Below the pieces are notes generated by a model. It did not search any database. It worked only from the letters and a program-made list of their open reading frames with translations, and was not told where the DNA came from. Shown here piece by piece: positions 34,996 to 45,377 of a DNA stretch of 64,000 bases; within the stretch, counting starts at the first letter, position 1, and each line of letters begins with the position of its first letter. The DNA is taken from positions 14,343,501-14,407,500 of the forward strand of contig NC_016131.3 in assembly GCF_000005505.3 (NCBI RefSeq), in the 5' to 3' direction. The stretch is from Brachypodium distachyon. Its lineage: Eukaryota > Streptophyta > Magnoliopsida > Poales > Poaceae. The translations under genes were made by a program, and so were the position numbers.

Positions 34996-35530
34996 TTGGA
35001 TGCTCGTCCCGGCGCTCACCGACCTTTCACTGGTGAACGTCGCTCACAGCCCGCCGCCGGAGCAAGGGGGCTCCGCCAAGAAGCCCGACTACAACAGCTC
35101 TCGCGTACTGCCCTTCCGCCTCCGCTGCCCGACCGCCACTGCCCTGGTGCTGCGCATGGGCAATGCCCGCGAGCAGGAGATCAGCTGTTCCGCCGACAGC
35201 GGCATTGAGCTCGACATGCCCGCGCTTCTTCCGCTACAGGGGTTACCCCATCAAGCTCTCGCTGACATCACCGGTGCCGGGGCTGGCGCACGTCGATCTC
35301 GACGCCAGTCTCAGGCACAAACACGTCTGCAAGTACCAGCCCATGCTGTGCATGCTCCCGAGCTTGTCCACGACGACGACGTTCAAGCTGCGCCTGCACT
35401 GTGGGTGTACCAGGTCGCCAACCCTGTGGTAGTTTCCAAGGATCAACGAGTGTTTAACCGATGTTCATTTTGAAGTGCACAAGTGCGACCACATCGTTCT
35501 GTTTTTTCCCCTCTTGTCACCTATCGTCCA
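34996..35530 (+). pseudogene. F-box/LRR relic with two large deletions
   Basis: The sequence enters the F-box gene body in the middle (PALTDLSLVNVAHSPP), joined directly to the 3'-flank sequence of the previous copy, so the F-box itself is gone. It continues through PFRLRCPTATALVLRM and SGIELDMP, shifts frame near 35.22 kb (FFRYRGYPIKLSLTSP), and then jumps from TFKLRLH straight to VYQVANPVV. That second deletion removes roughly 190 codons. Non-functional. The 3' flank is interrupted at 35530 by a LINE. Confidence 0.92.
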
Positions 35531-35539
35531 TTTTTTTTA

Positions 35540-36600
35540 AGAAAAAGACGGTCGTTTCCGTCATTCGATTAAAGGGGAGAATAGCATTCGATTAAAGGGG
35601 AGAATAGCTGTACAAGAGGGAGGAGAACAAAAGCAGCAAGTCTTATCCCGTTCGCGCACGCCCTAATTCGACCCTGATACTCCTCCCAAACCAGGAAGGC
35701 CACCTGCAAAGCCGACATGGCCACGCCAATGAACGTCCGCCAATTACGCTCCTTCCACACGCCCCACCAAATGTAGATTAGATGCTCGCTAAGTCTCTAC
35801 TTCGCCTGCTTGGGGCGCCCCTGAATCAGATGTTCCCACATCCCATCGATCGAGTCGGCCGTCATGAGGGTAGTGATAGCGTCCGTCTCCTAGCTCTGGA
35901 CGAGGCCCCACACTTCCTTCGTGTAGCAGCATTCCTGAGGTGGACGACCGTTTCCGGGTGAATTCTGCAGAGCGGGCAAACCGGTTTGTGGTGCCAATGC
36001 CGAAGCGCAAGATTGTCAGCCGTGAGGATTTTGCCGTGAAGAATCATCTAAGCGAACACCCTGCATTTGGGTTCAGCTTGGGCCTTCCAAATCTTGTCGG
36101 AAGAGAACGACGGTACCAACCCAGAGAACTGGGCCTTATAGGCTGAGGCCGCATAGTAGCTCCCATTTCCAGACAACGGAATCGCGGGCCTTGGTCAGCC
36201 GAACCTGCTGGATGCAAGCCCACAACTCGATGAAATCGGCAAGCTCCCGCGGCGTCGAGATTCGCAGAAGGGAGCGGATCCAGTTCTGCGAGGAGGGCTC
36301 CTTGCTGACCGTGCGCTGCTTCCTAGTGGCGATCTGAAGGAGACTGGGCCATCGCTGGCCCGGTGAAGAGCCGTCGGGTAGCCAGGCATCATGCTAGAAC
36401 AGGGCCGTGGCCCCATCGCCAAGCTTCACCGCCGTCGATGCCCTGAAGAGGGCACGGTCCGTGGCATTACATGGCACGGGAAGGCCCACCCATGGCCGGG
36501 ACCGCTCCTCCCACCCAAACCAGAGCCATCTCAGTCTCAGTGCCCGACCGAAGCGTTCCAGGTCGGGGATGCCCAGCCCACCGAGGGAACGTGGACGGCA
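35540..36600 (-). pseudogene. LINE ORF2 C-terminal zf-RVT region
   Basis: Decayed continuation: RPRSLGGLGIPDLERFGRAL, SRPWVGLPVPCN, then HGKILTADNLALRHWHHKPV with CPLCRIHPETVVHL, the CX2C...H zinc-binding (zf-RVT) motif usual at the end of plant LINE ORF2. Many stops. Confidence 0.8.
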
Positions 36601-36899
36601 CACAGTGCTCTAGTTGACGAGCAGGATGGAAGAAGCTGCGATCCCCAGGCCACGGTTGTTTGTCCAAATGAAGGTTCGGATGAGCTTGTTGATGCGGCGA
36701 AGGACCCAAGCAGGGATGTTGAAGGCCATGAGATGGTAAGTGACCATCGAGGAGAGGACGGAGCGTGCAAGAACAATCCTCCCGGCCCTGGTGAAATGCG
36801 CACCTTTCAAACCCACAAGGAGCGAGCCAATCTTTTCGATGAGAGGCTGGAAGGCGGCGCCCTTCAGTCTTGTCGGGTTAAGCGGGAGGCCAAGGTAAG

Positions 36900-37860
36900 A
36901 GCAAGGAAAGGAACCCCTTCTTGCCGGGAAGGCGGCGAGCACAGCCGTGGCAGCCTCTTCATCACACCCGATCGTGAACAGTTCCGATTTCTCCAAATTC
37001 GTCCGCAGTCCAGAGGCATTGCCGAAGATCTCTAGCAGCTTGCCGATTTTCTCCAAATCTGCCGGGAGGGGACTCGTGAAGATGGCGGCATCGTCCGCGT
37101 AGAGGGAGACCCGCACCCGTATGGCCGAGCCCCTAAAATGGTGGAGCACTCCCCTCTCGGCCGCACATCGAAGTAGATGATGAAGTGGGTCGATGGCAAT
37201 GATGAATAACATGGGGGAGAGCGGGTACCCTTGCAGAAGCCCCCTTGCATGGGAGATTTTGGGTCCCGGCATGCCATTGAGAAGCACCCTAGAGGCGCCG
37301 AGGCCAAGATGGAGCAGATCCATTGCTTCCAGCAAGGCCCAAAGCCAAGCACAGTCAGGACCTCCAGGAGATATGGCCAAGAGATTGAGTCAAAAGCTTT
37401 CGAGATGTCGAGCTTCAGGAAGCAACCCTTCTCCTTCTTCCTATGCATGTCACGAACGATGCCTTGGACCAACAAAGTTGTCATGAATGCAACGCTTCTT
37501 AACGAAGGCAGATTGGTTGGTCGAGACAATGTCAGGAAGAATGGGGGCCAACCGCAGCGAGAGAATCTTGGAGAAGATCTTCGCGAGACTGTGGATGAGG
37601 CTAATAGGGCGATAGTCGCGAATCGACTGCGCGTCGCCCTTCTTTGGAAGAAGAACAATGTTGGCCGAGTTGACAAGAGGAGGGAGACGGCCTCCTGGGT
37701 TGGAGATGTATTTGATGGCTAGGCAGAGATCCTCCTTGATGATCTCCCAACACGAGCGGAAGAATTTGCCGATGAATCCATCAGGGCCCGGCGCCTTCTC
37801 CGCCGGAAGAGCAAAAACCGCCGCCTTGATCTCCTCCATCGAGAAAGGGGCCTCTAGATG
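36900..37860 (-). pseudogene. LINE ORF2 reverse transcriptase, frameshifted
   Basis: RT blocks are found in three consecutive frames: ALPAEKAPGPDGFIGKFFRS and DYRPISLIHSLAKIFSKILS, then CFLKLDISKAFDSISWPYLL, then GLLQGYPLSPMLFIIAIDPL and the catalytic SLYADDAAIF. The catalytic aspartates survive although the frame is lost. A run of about 18 C on the plus strand (near 37888-37905) lies within the ORF just upstream. Confidence 0.92.
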
Positions 37861-38479
37861 TGACAGATCGCGCGTGGTATAACCAAGCCCCCCCCCCCCC
37901 CCCAATTCAGGGCCGCCGATCGAGGGAACAACGGTGCCAAGGAAGGCGCCGAAATGATCCCGAATTAGTGCCTCCTTCTCGGCATGCGTGACCGCGAGAT
38001 CCCGCGGGGCGACGAGGGTCTGGATGAAATTTTTCCTCCTGCGCCCACTAGCCCGAACGTGGAAGAATCGGGAATTGACATCCCCCAGCCTGATCGACGC
38101 CACCCTCGCTCGCTGCCTGATGCGGATTTTAGCGATGATCGCCAGGCCGGCGTACTTGCATTTCATGGAAGCATGCAGCCTCCACTCGGCCGGGGAGAGA
38201 AGTCGATCTTCCTGGGCCGCATCCAGGTGCCCCACCACCTCCAGGGCGACAGCCATCTGCAGGCGCATGTCTCCGAACCTGGCCTTGTGCCAGTGAGCCA
38301 GTGCCTTCGTAGTGCGCGAAAGCTTAACGTGGAGACATCTAGCCTTGTCGTGGGAGAAGACGGGTGCCTCCCATGCCTCGCGCACCACTTCGGCAAAACC
38401 CTCCATTCTGGTCCAGAAAGCCTCAAAGCGGAAGGAGTAGCAGGGGAAAGATTCAGCCCCCAGCAGCAAGAGTGGGGCG

Positions 38480-39190
38480 TGGTCCGAGACAGCAGCAGGG
38501 AGGGCTTGCAAAGAGGCCGATGGGAAGAGCAGATCCCAGTTGCAAGAGCAGAAGAAACGGTCGATGCGGAGGGTGGGCATTCTTTGTTCGTTAGACCAAG
38601 TGAAACGACGGCTGGAAAGAGGGAGCTCCCTGAGTTCCAGAGCGTCGAAGGCTCGCTTGAAGCGGGCCATGAGTCTCCAATTGAGAAGAAGATTGTTCTT
38701 ATCGGCCGCCCTGTAGATCAAGTTGAAGTCCCCAAGAATTAGCCAACGATCACCTTGTCCGACCGCCAAGTCACAGAGCTCCTGGATGAAGGCCGTCTTC
38801 TCCGCCTCACCTTGAGGACCATACACGCCCGAAACACTCCAACAAGACCCATCCGCGCGCCAGGTCACGGTAGCCGAAATGGAATTGGGGGTGAGGGAGA
38901 AGTTGCCGAGTCAGAAGAAACGCTGGGAGGCCGCGAGCAGAATGCCTCCCCTAGTACCGTCGGCAGGCAGGAACCCGAAGTCATCGGCAAAATCTGATCC
39001 GAGGAAATTGATCACATCGGCGCGAGAGAAGGATTGAAGCTTGGTTTCCTGAAGGCAGACAATTATCGCCTGGAACTGTCTACCACAGCCCTCACCACTG
39101 CACACCGCACCTGGCTGTTCAGGCCACGCACGTTCCAGCAAAGCAAGCGGACGACCCCTCCAGCCGGGGAAGGAGGAAGGATGTGCGAAG
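38480..39190 (-). pseudogene. LINE ORF2 endonuclease domain, broken
   Basis: The exonuclease-endonuclease-phosphatase fold start is CWNVRGLN (about 39.13 kb). After a frame change comes IVCLQETKLQSF, with the catalytic Glu, and a stop at 38911. After another frame change it continues SVSGVYGPQGEAEKTAFIQE, RWLILGDFNLIYRA, RRFTWSNEQRMPTLRIDRFF and AVSDHAPLLLL, giving the GDFN and SDH catalytic blocks. Confidence 0.9.
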
Positions 39191-39436
39191 ACATCACGCA
39201 TACCACAACAAGCACACAACAAGGCGATGAAGACACATAAACGGCGGTACGACACAGGAAGATCGTTCATAAGGAGGCCGGACCCTTACAGTGGACGAAT
39301 GCACAAGACGCAATAGTAGGGAGTACTGATAACGACGACACAAGCTGAAAACAAAAGTAGAACGATCCAGGGTGAGCAGGATGACGCGCGGCATCATGGG
39401 GCACTGCTCGGACTCCAACATCGCATATATCTGCAT

Positions 39437-41057
39437 CTAGTTGACGGCGATGCCGCGGCCCTGCCCCGCACCACGTCCCATGCTGCGCCCCACCGCGGCG
39501 ACGCGGGGCGGCTTCTTGCTCTTCTTGGCTTCGACGACGAGGCCCTCGATGGCGGCAATGGCTTGATCTGACAGGGGGCTTGCGAAGAGTGCAAGGTAGG
39601 CAGCACGCGCCGTTTCGTTGAAGGGCGCCGTTGGCAGGAGTGAGCCCAGGCGCCGTGCAAGCAGAGCCTGTGCAGCCAACTGGGAAGGCAGCCCAGCGGA
39701 CGGGCGCCCTGCCAGTCTCGCGCTTCTCCTAACCTGGATGGCCGGGGCGATCACCGGCGTCTGCGGCGCGGGCGGAACCGCCGAAGCCATCAGGACGTCG
39801 AGGATGGGTGCGGGCACCTCAGAGCAGATGAAGTTGACGAAGCCATCCATGGAGACCGGGGGCGTCGGGGAGGCGGCCGGCAGTGGTGAGCCCAGGGTGG
39901 AGCAGAGGTCGAGGTCCTTGACCAGTGCAAGCGGCAGCAGGCAGCATTGGGGTTGGAGTCGGCGTGGCTGGCGGCGCCTGCAAGGAAAGAAGGGAGAGCT
40001 CATCCTCGATGGCCGCCACCACAGGTGTCGCAGCGGCGGGCGGTGTTGGCGTCGTTTTGCAGGCCGACGGGGAGGCGATGTCCAGCCCCATGGAGGCCGC
40101 GCGGGCCGAGCGGAAGGCCAGCGATACTCGGCGGAGGCGCAGAGGACCGAATGCGGCATGATTAGGCACGGTCCGGCGCTGTGGATAGGGTGCGGCCCGG
40201 GCATGGCGAGACGGGAGCGCCGCCTCCTTGTGTCCATCGCGACGCCTAGTTCGGCCCCGGCTTCTGTCCTAATCGTCGTCATGGTCGCGGTCGCGGCGCC
40301 CACCCCGACGGCCCTCCCCGCAGTTCCTCGTGGGCGGTGGGGGGCGGCGACCATCGTCGCGTCGTCTCATGTCCGGCTCGCCGAAGCTCCAGGTGTTCCC
40401 CTGGATGACGCGCCTGCCGCAAGAGGGGACCGAACCCCCCTCACGCGTCGGCGTCAGCGACGAGAGGTCTTCGACCACATCAATGTGCACGAGGAGGGAG
40501 CTGCATGGCCCCGCGATGCCCATGGCCGGCGTCTCGTGGGTGGCGATCGGCATGAACGGGGGGCGGTGGGGTTGGTGACGCCCTTGTTCTCCATGATCCA
40601 CAGCGAGTGGCGTCGGCGTAGCGCCGCCGGGTTCGCTGTCCAAACCCAGATGTTGAAGGTAGAAGTATCCTCCCGACGAATGGAGCGGTCCTTGACGAAG
40701 TCCACCTTGGCGCGGCGTTCCACGATGCTCACCGGGGTCTCGCGGTTCCATGCCTGGAGCGGCACGTTCTCCACGCGGAGCCGGACATGGTATGGCATGG
40801 CCACCCAGTCCGTGTGCCTCTCCGCGCACCAGGGCCTGATCAGCAGCTCCCGCCCGTTGGAGTGTATCTCCTCCTTGTCGATGGCGGCTTCCCTCACCAT
40901 CGGCTCGGTGAGGAAAACGAAGAAATCCTCCGGGAAGTAGGGGGAGACCCGTATCTCGTCCAACGAGATGCCGAGTTCGCGGCAGAAGGCGTTGGCGACG
41001 TGTCTAGCCTCCGTGCGCGGGCGGTCGCCGCCAATGGTGACGAGGACGGCGTGCTGG
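39437..41057 (-). pseudogene. LINE ORF1 (DUF4283-like), N-terminus missing, frameshifted
   Basis: The 5' segment encodes DRPRTEARHVANAFCRELGI, FVFLTEPMVREAAIDKEEIH and PVSIVERRAKVDFVKD, the RNA-binding DUF4283-type domain usual in plant LINE ORF1. The apparent Met-Ile-Tyr start is contributed by flanking host DNA, not by the element. Frame changes occur near 40.6 and 40.3 kb. The final frame (40354-39437) ends with a basic, glycine-rich tail (MGRGAGQGRG) and a stop. Confidence 0.85.
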
Positions 41058-42196
41058 CCATTGAATAAATCATTGTAGATCATGGCCTCGTAACGGGTTT
41101 GAGATAATTTGGTAGTTATATAGAGTCTTTATCAAAGCATTCCTGAAATTGATGGATCCCGTTGGAAATCATAGGGGAAAAGAGTCTTCCGTTCCTAGCT
41201 CAAGGCAGCAAGTGGGCAAGACATCATGTATTGGGCCAAAAGATTTCTATCCCTGTTATTTTTCCTCTTTAATCTTTTTGTGCAAACATGTCGACCAAAC
41301 CGTGGTAATCATATTCATAGGCTCCTAGAAAGCCTTATATGCCTTGTTCTGAAAAAAAAAAAAAGCCTTCTATGGCTTGGCTATAGCTACAGAAAGAACT
41401 CTGGAAGAGAAATTCCAGAGGTAATACAGAAAGTCTGCTAACTAATAGGGAGTACATTTAGAACTGCTGAAGAGAAGAAGTGTGCTAATCTCAAATTTTG
41501 GTACTCTGATTCTCTGATGACTCTGTACAGAAGGCACAACACTTGCCTACCGTTAATAGCGCATTATCTTCCTGCCGGATCGATGGTGTCAATTCCTTCA
41601 GCCCCGCCTTTACAAATTTCTGAATACTACAAGAATCTCTGGAAGAAACAGAGAGTCAGCAAAGCAACCATACGAATAAAATGGCAGGAGAAGAATTCAC
41701 AACAAGTTTACTAAACTGCCGGGTACAGCTAGCTGGAGTAGCTAGCAACCAACTGTTGCAGAAGGCACTTGTTAATTAGCCAGGTCTCATTTGTCGAGCA
41801 GCCTTATTTATGGATTCTCCTCGATCAATCATTCTTCATTTTGAATAACACCGCCCGTGGAAAATGCAAACCCACAATTTTTCTGCATTTCCTTCTGCAC
41901 GTTAGGCACCCCTGTAGGCGACCTGTCCCAAAACGAGCTACTCTTGCCTGCTAGCTTTGGCCAACTGTTTAGTTTTCAGTTAATCAACCGGCCTTTGAAA
42001 ACCTGGTCGCGTTCGTGTGCTCCCACTTTGCACGTTACGTGAACTCCACCTTCCCCCCGGTGCACTGTCAGTTCGTCACGCGCCCCGGCCAATAAGAATC
42101 CGGCATTCAGTGAACTCTGGACAGCAAATCCAAGGCCTAGATCGCTCGCAAGGACTCAATTAAGCCTGGTAGAAGTTGAGTTGGTACTCAGCGACG
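41058..42196. other. Displaced 3' flank of the F-box relic, then upstream region of OFP 2
   Basis: 41058-41700 matches the F-box 3' flanks: GTAACGGGTTTGAGATAA, CTAGCTCAAGGCAGCAAGTG, and the TTACAAATTTC block also found at 14931. The remainder to 42196 is the likely OFP 2 promoter; no gene recognised. Confidence 0.65.
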
Positions 42197-42970
42197 ATGC
42201 CTTCGTCTTGCTTGGAGTGTAGCGGCATGCTCGCGGTCTTCGGCAGGCGCCGCCCGAGAGCACCGGCGCCGGAGCAGCAGCAGAAGCAGCCGACGACGAC
42301 GCGGCTCCACCGCGCGTTCGGCCGGATGAAGGCCGGCCACCGCCGACGCCGCCGCGCCCACCGCGCCAGCAGCTTCAGCTCCGTCCGTGCCGTCTTCTGG
42401 CCGCTCATGTCCATGGGCTCCGACGCCGACCGCGCCTCCGACATCGCCGGCGCCACGGCCGACCACCCGCCCCAGAGCTCTCCCTCATCCGCCGTGCGCG
42501 CGCCGTCGCCGTCCCTCGCCGACACTCCCGCCTCAACCACCGCCGCCCGCGTGCTCGCCATCCAGGCCCGGCTCGCCGACGCGGACGCCGATGCCTCGAC
42601 GGCGGCGCGGCTGATCGCGCTCCAGGCCAGGCTCGGCGGCTTGGCCTTGGCGTCGCCGTCGCCGGTGACGAAGCCCCCGTCGACCCTCTTGGAGCCGTTC
42701 GATCGTACTCGTCTCATCATCAGCGGCGGCGGCGATGACGGCGGCGTGGAGGAGGCGTGCAGAGGGTTCGAGAGGCAGCTGATGGAGATGCTGGTGGAGG
42801 AAGGGAAGGTGGGGGACCTGACGGACGTCGAGGAGCTGCTCGGCTGCTGGGAGAAGCTCAGCTCACCGGATTTCGTCACGGTCGTCGGCCGCTTCTATGG
42901 CGACCTCTGCGTGGACCTCTTCTCCGGCCTCGGTGTCGACGTGTCGCCGTCTGATGGTTCGGCCGTTTGA
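42197..42970 (+). CDS. OVATE family protein 2, intronless
   Basis: 257-residue protein starting at the ATG at 42197 (MPSSCLECSGMLAVFGRRRP). The frame is open upstream from a TTG, but this is the first ATG. The C-terminal OVATE domain (about residues 190-250) reads CRGFERQLMEMLVEEGKVGD, LTDVEELLGCWEKLSSPDFV and GRFYGDLCVDLFSG. This is the OFP subgroup with the FYGDLCxDLFSG tail, unlike the protein at 5685-6479, so the two are not recent duplicates. The N-terminal half is Arg/Pro/Ala-rich with RRRRRAHRASS as a possible nuclear signal. Expected function: nuclear transcriptional co-repressor. Part of this gene and its 3' flank was copied to 46322-46650. Confidence 0.9.
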   Translation: MPSSCLECSGMLAVFGRRRPRAPAPEQQQKQPTTTRLHRAFGRMKAGHRRRRRAHRASSFSSVRAVFWPLMSMGSDADRASDIAGATADHPPQSSPSSAVRAPSPSLADTPASTTAARVLAIQARLADADADASTAARLIALQARLGGLALASPSPVTKPPSTLLEPFDRTRLIISGGGDDGGVEEACRGFERQLMEMLVEEGKVGDLTDVEELLGCWEKLSSPDFVTVVGRFYGDLCVDLFSGLGVDVSPSDGSAV

Positions 42971-43429
42971 CTTGACTACGGGGTGATTGATTCCTGTAGA
43001 GATTTCGGTTTATTTTTTCTTACTTTGGTGACAGGTGGACCCAGACATGATATTTTTACCATTTGATACGTTTCACCCTTTCTAATTTTATACATGCCAA
43101 TGTTATTACAGCATACGGATTAGACTTTTTTCGATTAATTATTTTCACGGGGAGATTTAACATTCATCGTGGAATAATACCATTAATCGTGGAACAAAAT
43201 AGTATCCATATATCTTTCATAATAGCATTCATACACCATTCATCATGCGTGAGTGGGGCCTGATGGGGCACCGCGGAAGTCGCTGGGCTGGTGTCCCGGC
43301 CCCGGTAGAAACGCCGCTTCGAACATTATTGGCATACACATGTAAAAAATGATGAACATTGTCGCCTGATCATTCCAATAGACGTAAAATCTACGGGCAG
43401 CGCAAATGGGCGAGTCACCCGGCTCGTCA
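42971..43429. other. Spacer after OFP 2
   Basis: The first 130 bp are the OFP 3' flank (GATTTCGGTTTATTTTTTCT and GTGACAGGTGGACCC) duplicated at 46503-46650. No gene is seen in the rest. Confidence 0.6.
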
Positions 43430-43978
43430 TTATTGAAAAGAACATTCACTTGGTAGAATCAGGCCGAACAAGTCTGGCATACAGGCCACAGCACCCACAA
43501 GGGTGATGAGAACGAGGAGAGCTCCTGCAGGTAACACCTCCCATGCCGGCTCTATTTCCGGGATTAATTGTATGCACTCATACCAAAGATGACCAAACAG
43601 GTAAATGAATAAAAACTGCAAAGAAGGAAGGAATCGATTGTTATTATTACTCTTCGATCCATAAACCAGTGTCGGAGATTTATTATAAAGTTAGTACAAT
43701 TTATACTAAATCTTCGACATTTATTATTATAAATCCGAGGAAGTACTGTATTATCCGAGAAAGAAGAAAGGGATCGTAAATAAAGTCGAGGTGTTGCTCA
43801 CCTTTAACAAAATCAGTAAGAGGCGACGACAGGCCTCCTGAAAAGCCACTCGTTCTGGATCTACAATCTCCGGAGGAGCGACGGCCGGTCTACGCACGAC
43901 CACAACCACCACAACCACTTGGTCAGGAGGGGCGCTCAACGGGTCGTCGGCGCCGCGCTGTGGTTGTGGCGCCGCCAT
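43430..43978 (-). CDS. Two-exon gene for a small, probably two-helix membrane protein, unrecognised
   Basis: Exon 1 43978-43802 and exon 2 43615-43430 join in phase 0 (donor AAAG|GTGAGC, acceptor TTTGCAG|TTTTTA) to give 120 residues. The N-terminus MAAPQPQRGADDPLSAPPDQ is polar and is followed by a run of valines and VDPERVAFQEACRRLLLILL. Exon 2 starts FLFIYLFGHLWYECIQLIPE and has a second hydrophobic stretch, PAGALLVLITLVGAVAC. Two membrane-spanning segments are likely. I do not recognise the family. Support for a real gene comes from the paralogue at 51132-52230: same strand, same intron position and phase, and a conserved AW...LP(P)GALL segment, as well as homologous 5' flank (TGAATCAAGGGAGAAAACCA). 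Function unknown. Confidence 0.6.
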
Positions 43979-45086
43979 GGCTTAATCAATCGGCCGGCGC
44001 GATGTATGCTGGAGATTATCAAATTGAATCAAGGGAGAAAACCAACAGCAAGGAAGTGCGAGATTTGGGGCGGCCGTCTGCCTAGTATATGTACTGTCGA
44101 TACTAGCGGGCCGATCGTCCCGTCTGAGAAGACCGCATCTGACTCGCTCGTCTGCGTGCAAGGAACCCAAAAACTGAACCGAGCTTACTAAAAATCCTGC
44201 AAAATCAATCGCCTGCAGGAACTGTCCATGTAAAGCTAGCTAGGAACTTTCCATGTAATAAAGCCAGGAACTGTGCATGTATTTAGAATCAAAACCCATA
44301 TCGCCAATTCTCTTCCGCGCCCGCGCATTTTCTGGCTCCGTGCGGTGCTCACTTCGGTGACAACGAACCTTATCCAGTCAGTCGTTATCTCACCAAGCGC
44401 ACTCCCTCCTTCCTTTCTCTCCTGCCGGCTGCCGCGCACCTTGCGCCCCCGCTCCTCCCGAGCCCCTCCCCTTCCTCTTCTCTCCTGCCCTTCACCCCTC
44501 CCCTCTCCCCCCAACCCGCCTAGATCTCGAGCGCCGGCGGCAGGGGGCCTGGTCCGCTCGTCGGTGCGCCCCCCGAGAGCTCGAGTACCGCCGGCCTGGT
44601 CCGCTCGTTGGCGTGGCCGCGCGCCGCCGGCTGGTCCTCTCTTCGGCCGCGGCACGGAGACGCTCAGAGCTCGAGCTCCTCTGGCGGCGGCATGGTCCGC
44701 TCGTCGGCGCGGCCGCGGTGGAAGCAGCAGGGGCTGGCCCTGTACTCGTGACCAGTCTCTACCAACGGGAGCGCCGGGTCCCCGTCCAGCTGCAGCGAGC
44801 AGCACAACCCCGCCTTCATCGTTGTGGGGGCGATCCCCGAAGCGGCGACGGCATCCACGACCGCCAGCGAGGACACCTTGTTCCGTCTCAACAACCTCGA
44901 CATCAACGACGACGACGCCCCTTAGTCACAGGCTCCGGTGAGTTTTGTGAAGTCGCTTTGCTTGAGCTCGCCAGTTTCTCCATGTTCTGCTGTTTGTATG
45001 TCTAGGGTTTGTTTTTACAGCAAAAGGCCCCTTCTTATTGATGATCTGAGATGATTGTTGCATCGTTAACAAGAAGGGGAATAATG
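43979..45086. other. Spacer with low-complexity GC-rich stretch
   Basis: Contains the conserved 5' flank of the small membrane protein gene (to about 44110) and a CT/CG-rich stretch at 44390-44930. That stretch has open frames on both strands, rich in Pro/Arg/Ser and without domains. It could be the 5' part of a gene (the plus-strand frame 44273-44941 is longest), but there is no supporting homology. Confidence 0.45.
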
Positions 45087-45377
45087 CTAGGGAGGAGGAG
45101 AATCAGCCCACGAACTAGGATTAGAAAAGTTTGCAAGTCTCGCGACTTCATGAGCCACCTTACTTGCCTCCCGATTGCAATGTTCAAAAGACACCTTCAC
45201 GAAATCTGCCATGAGGTGAAACCAATCCTTGAAAATGTCTGCACAGCTGCTGTAACTCCTTTCTTCATTGCACAAAGTGTTAATGACCTGACTATCATTA
45301 GAGTTCAAGACCACCCTACTGCAGCCCAGATTGATCGCAAGCTGAAGCCCCAGTTTAGCCGCACACACCTCTGCCAT
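45087..45377 (-). pseudogene. RNase H-like (RVT_3) domain fragment
   Basis: 96 codons from ATG: AEVCAAKLGLQLAINLGCSR, VVLNSNDSQVINTLCNEE, DWFHLMADFVKVSFEHCNRE and ASKVAHEVARLANFS. These are the conserved features of the plant RNase H-like RVT_3 domain common in LINE-derived and free-standing plant genes: the AE start, the D-S pair in NSNDS and the N-R-E-A-x-x-V-A-H end. The usual N-terminal DGA(F/W) beta-hairpin part is missing, so it is a fragment or a domesticated partial copy. Confidence 0.75.

Larger units (their letters stand above)
35531..41057 (-). mobile_element. L1-type LINE, 5'-truncated, inserted in the flank of the F-box relic
   Basis: Non-LTR retrotransposon on the minus strand. 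The 3' end is the T8 run at 35531-35538, which is the poly(A) tail. The 5' side stops at about 41057, inside ORF1. Host sequence on both sides is the F-box 3'-flank: CACCTATCGTCCA on the left, CCATTGAATAAATC on the right. This compares with uninterrupted TCATTCAATAGTTAATTG after F-box 3. CCATT is shared at both junctions, a short target duplication at best. It encodes ORF1, endonuclease, RT and a C-terminal zinc-binding RT-associated region, all broken by stops or frameshifts. A 23-bp tandem duplication (CATTCGATTAAAGGGGAGAA...) lies at 35562-35608 in its 3' UTR. Confidence 0.93.

Noticed and set aside
41058..41083. ATG start of the LINE ORF1
   Set aside because: The first codons lie in host flank sequence (ATTGAATAAATCATTGTAGA, reversed); the element is 5'-truncated and the start is accidental.
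44273..44941. 222-codon plus-strand frame
   Set aside because: Pro/Arg/Ser low complexity arising from CT/CG-rich DNA, with a competing frame on the other strand; no homology.
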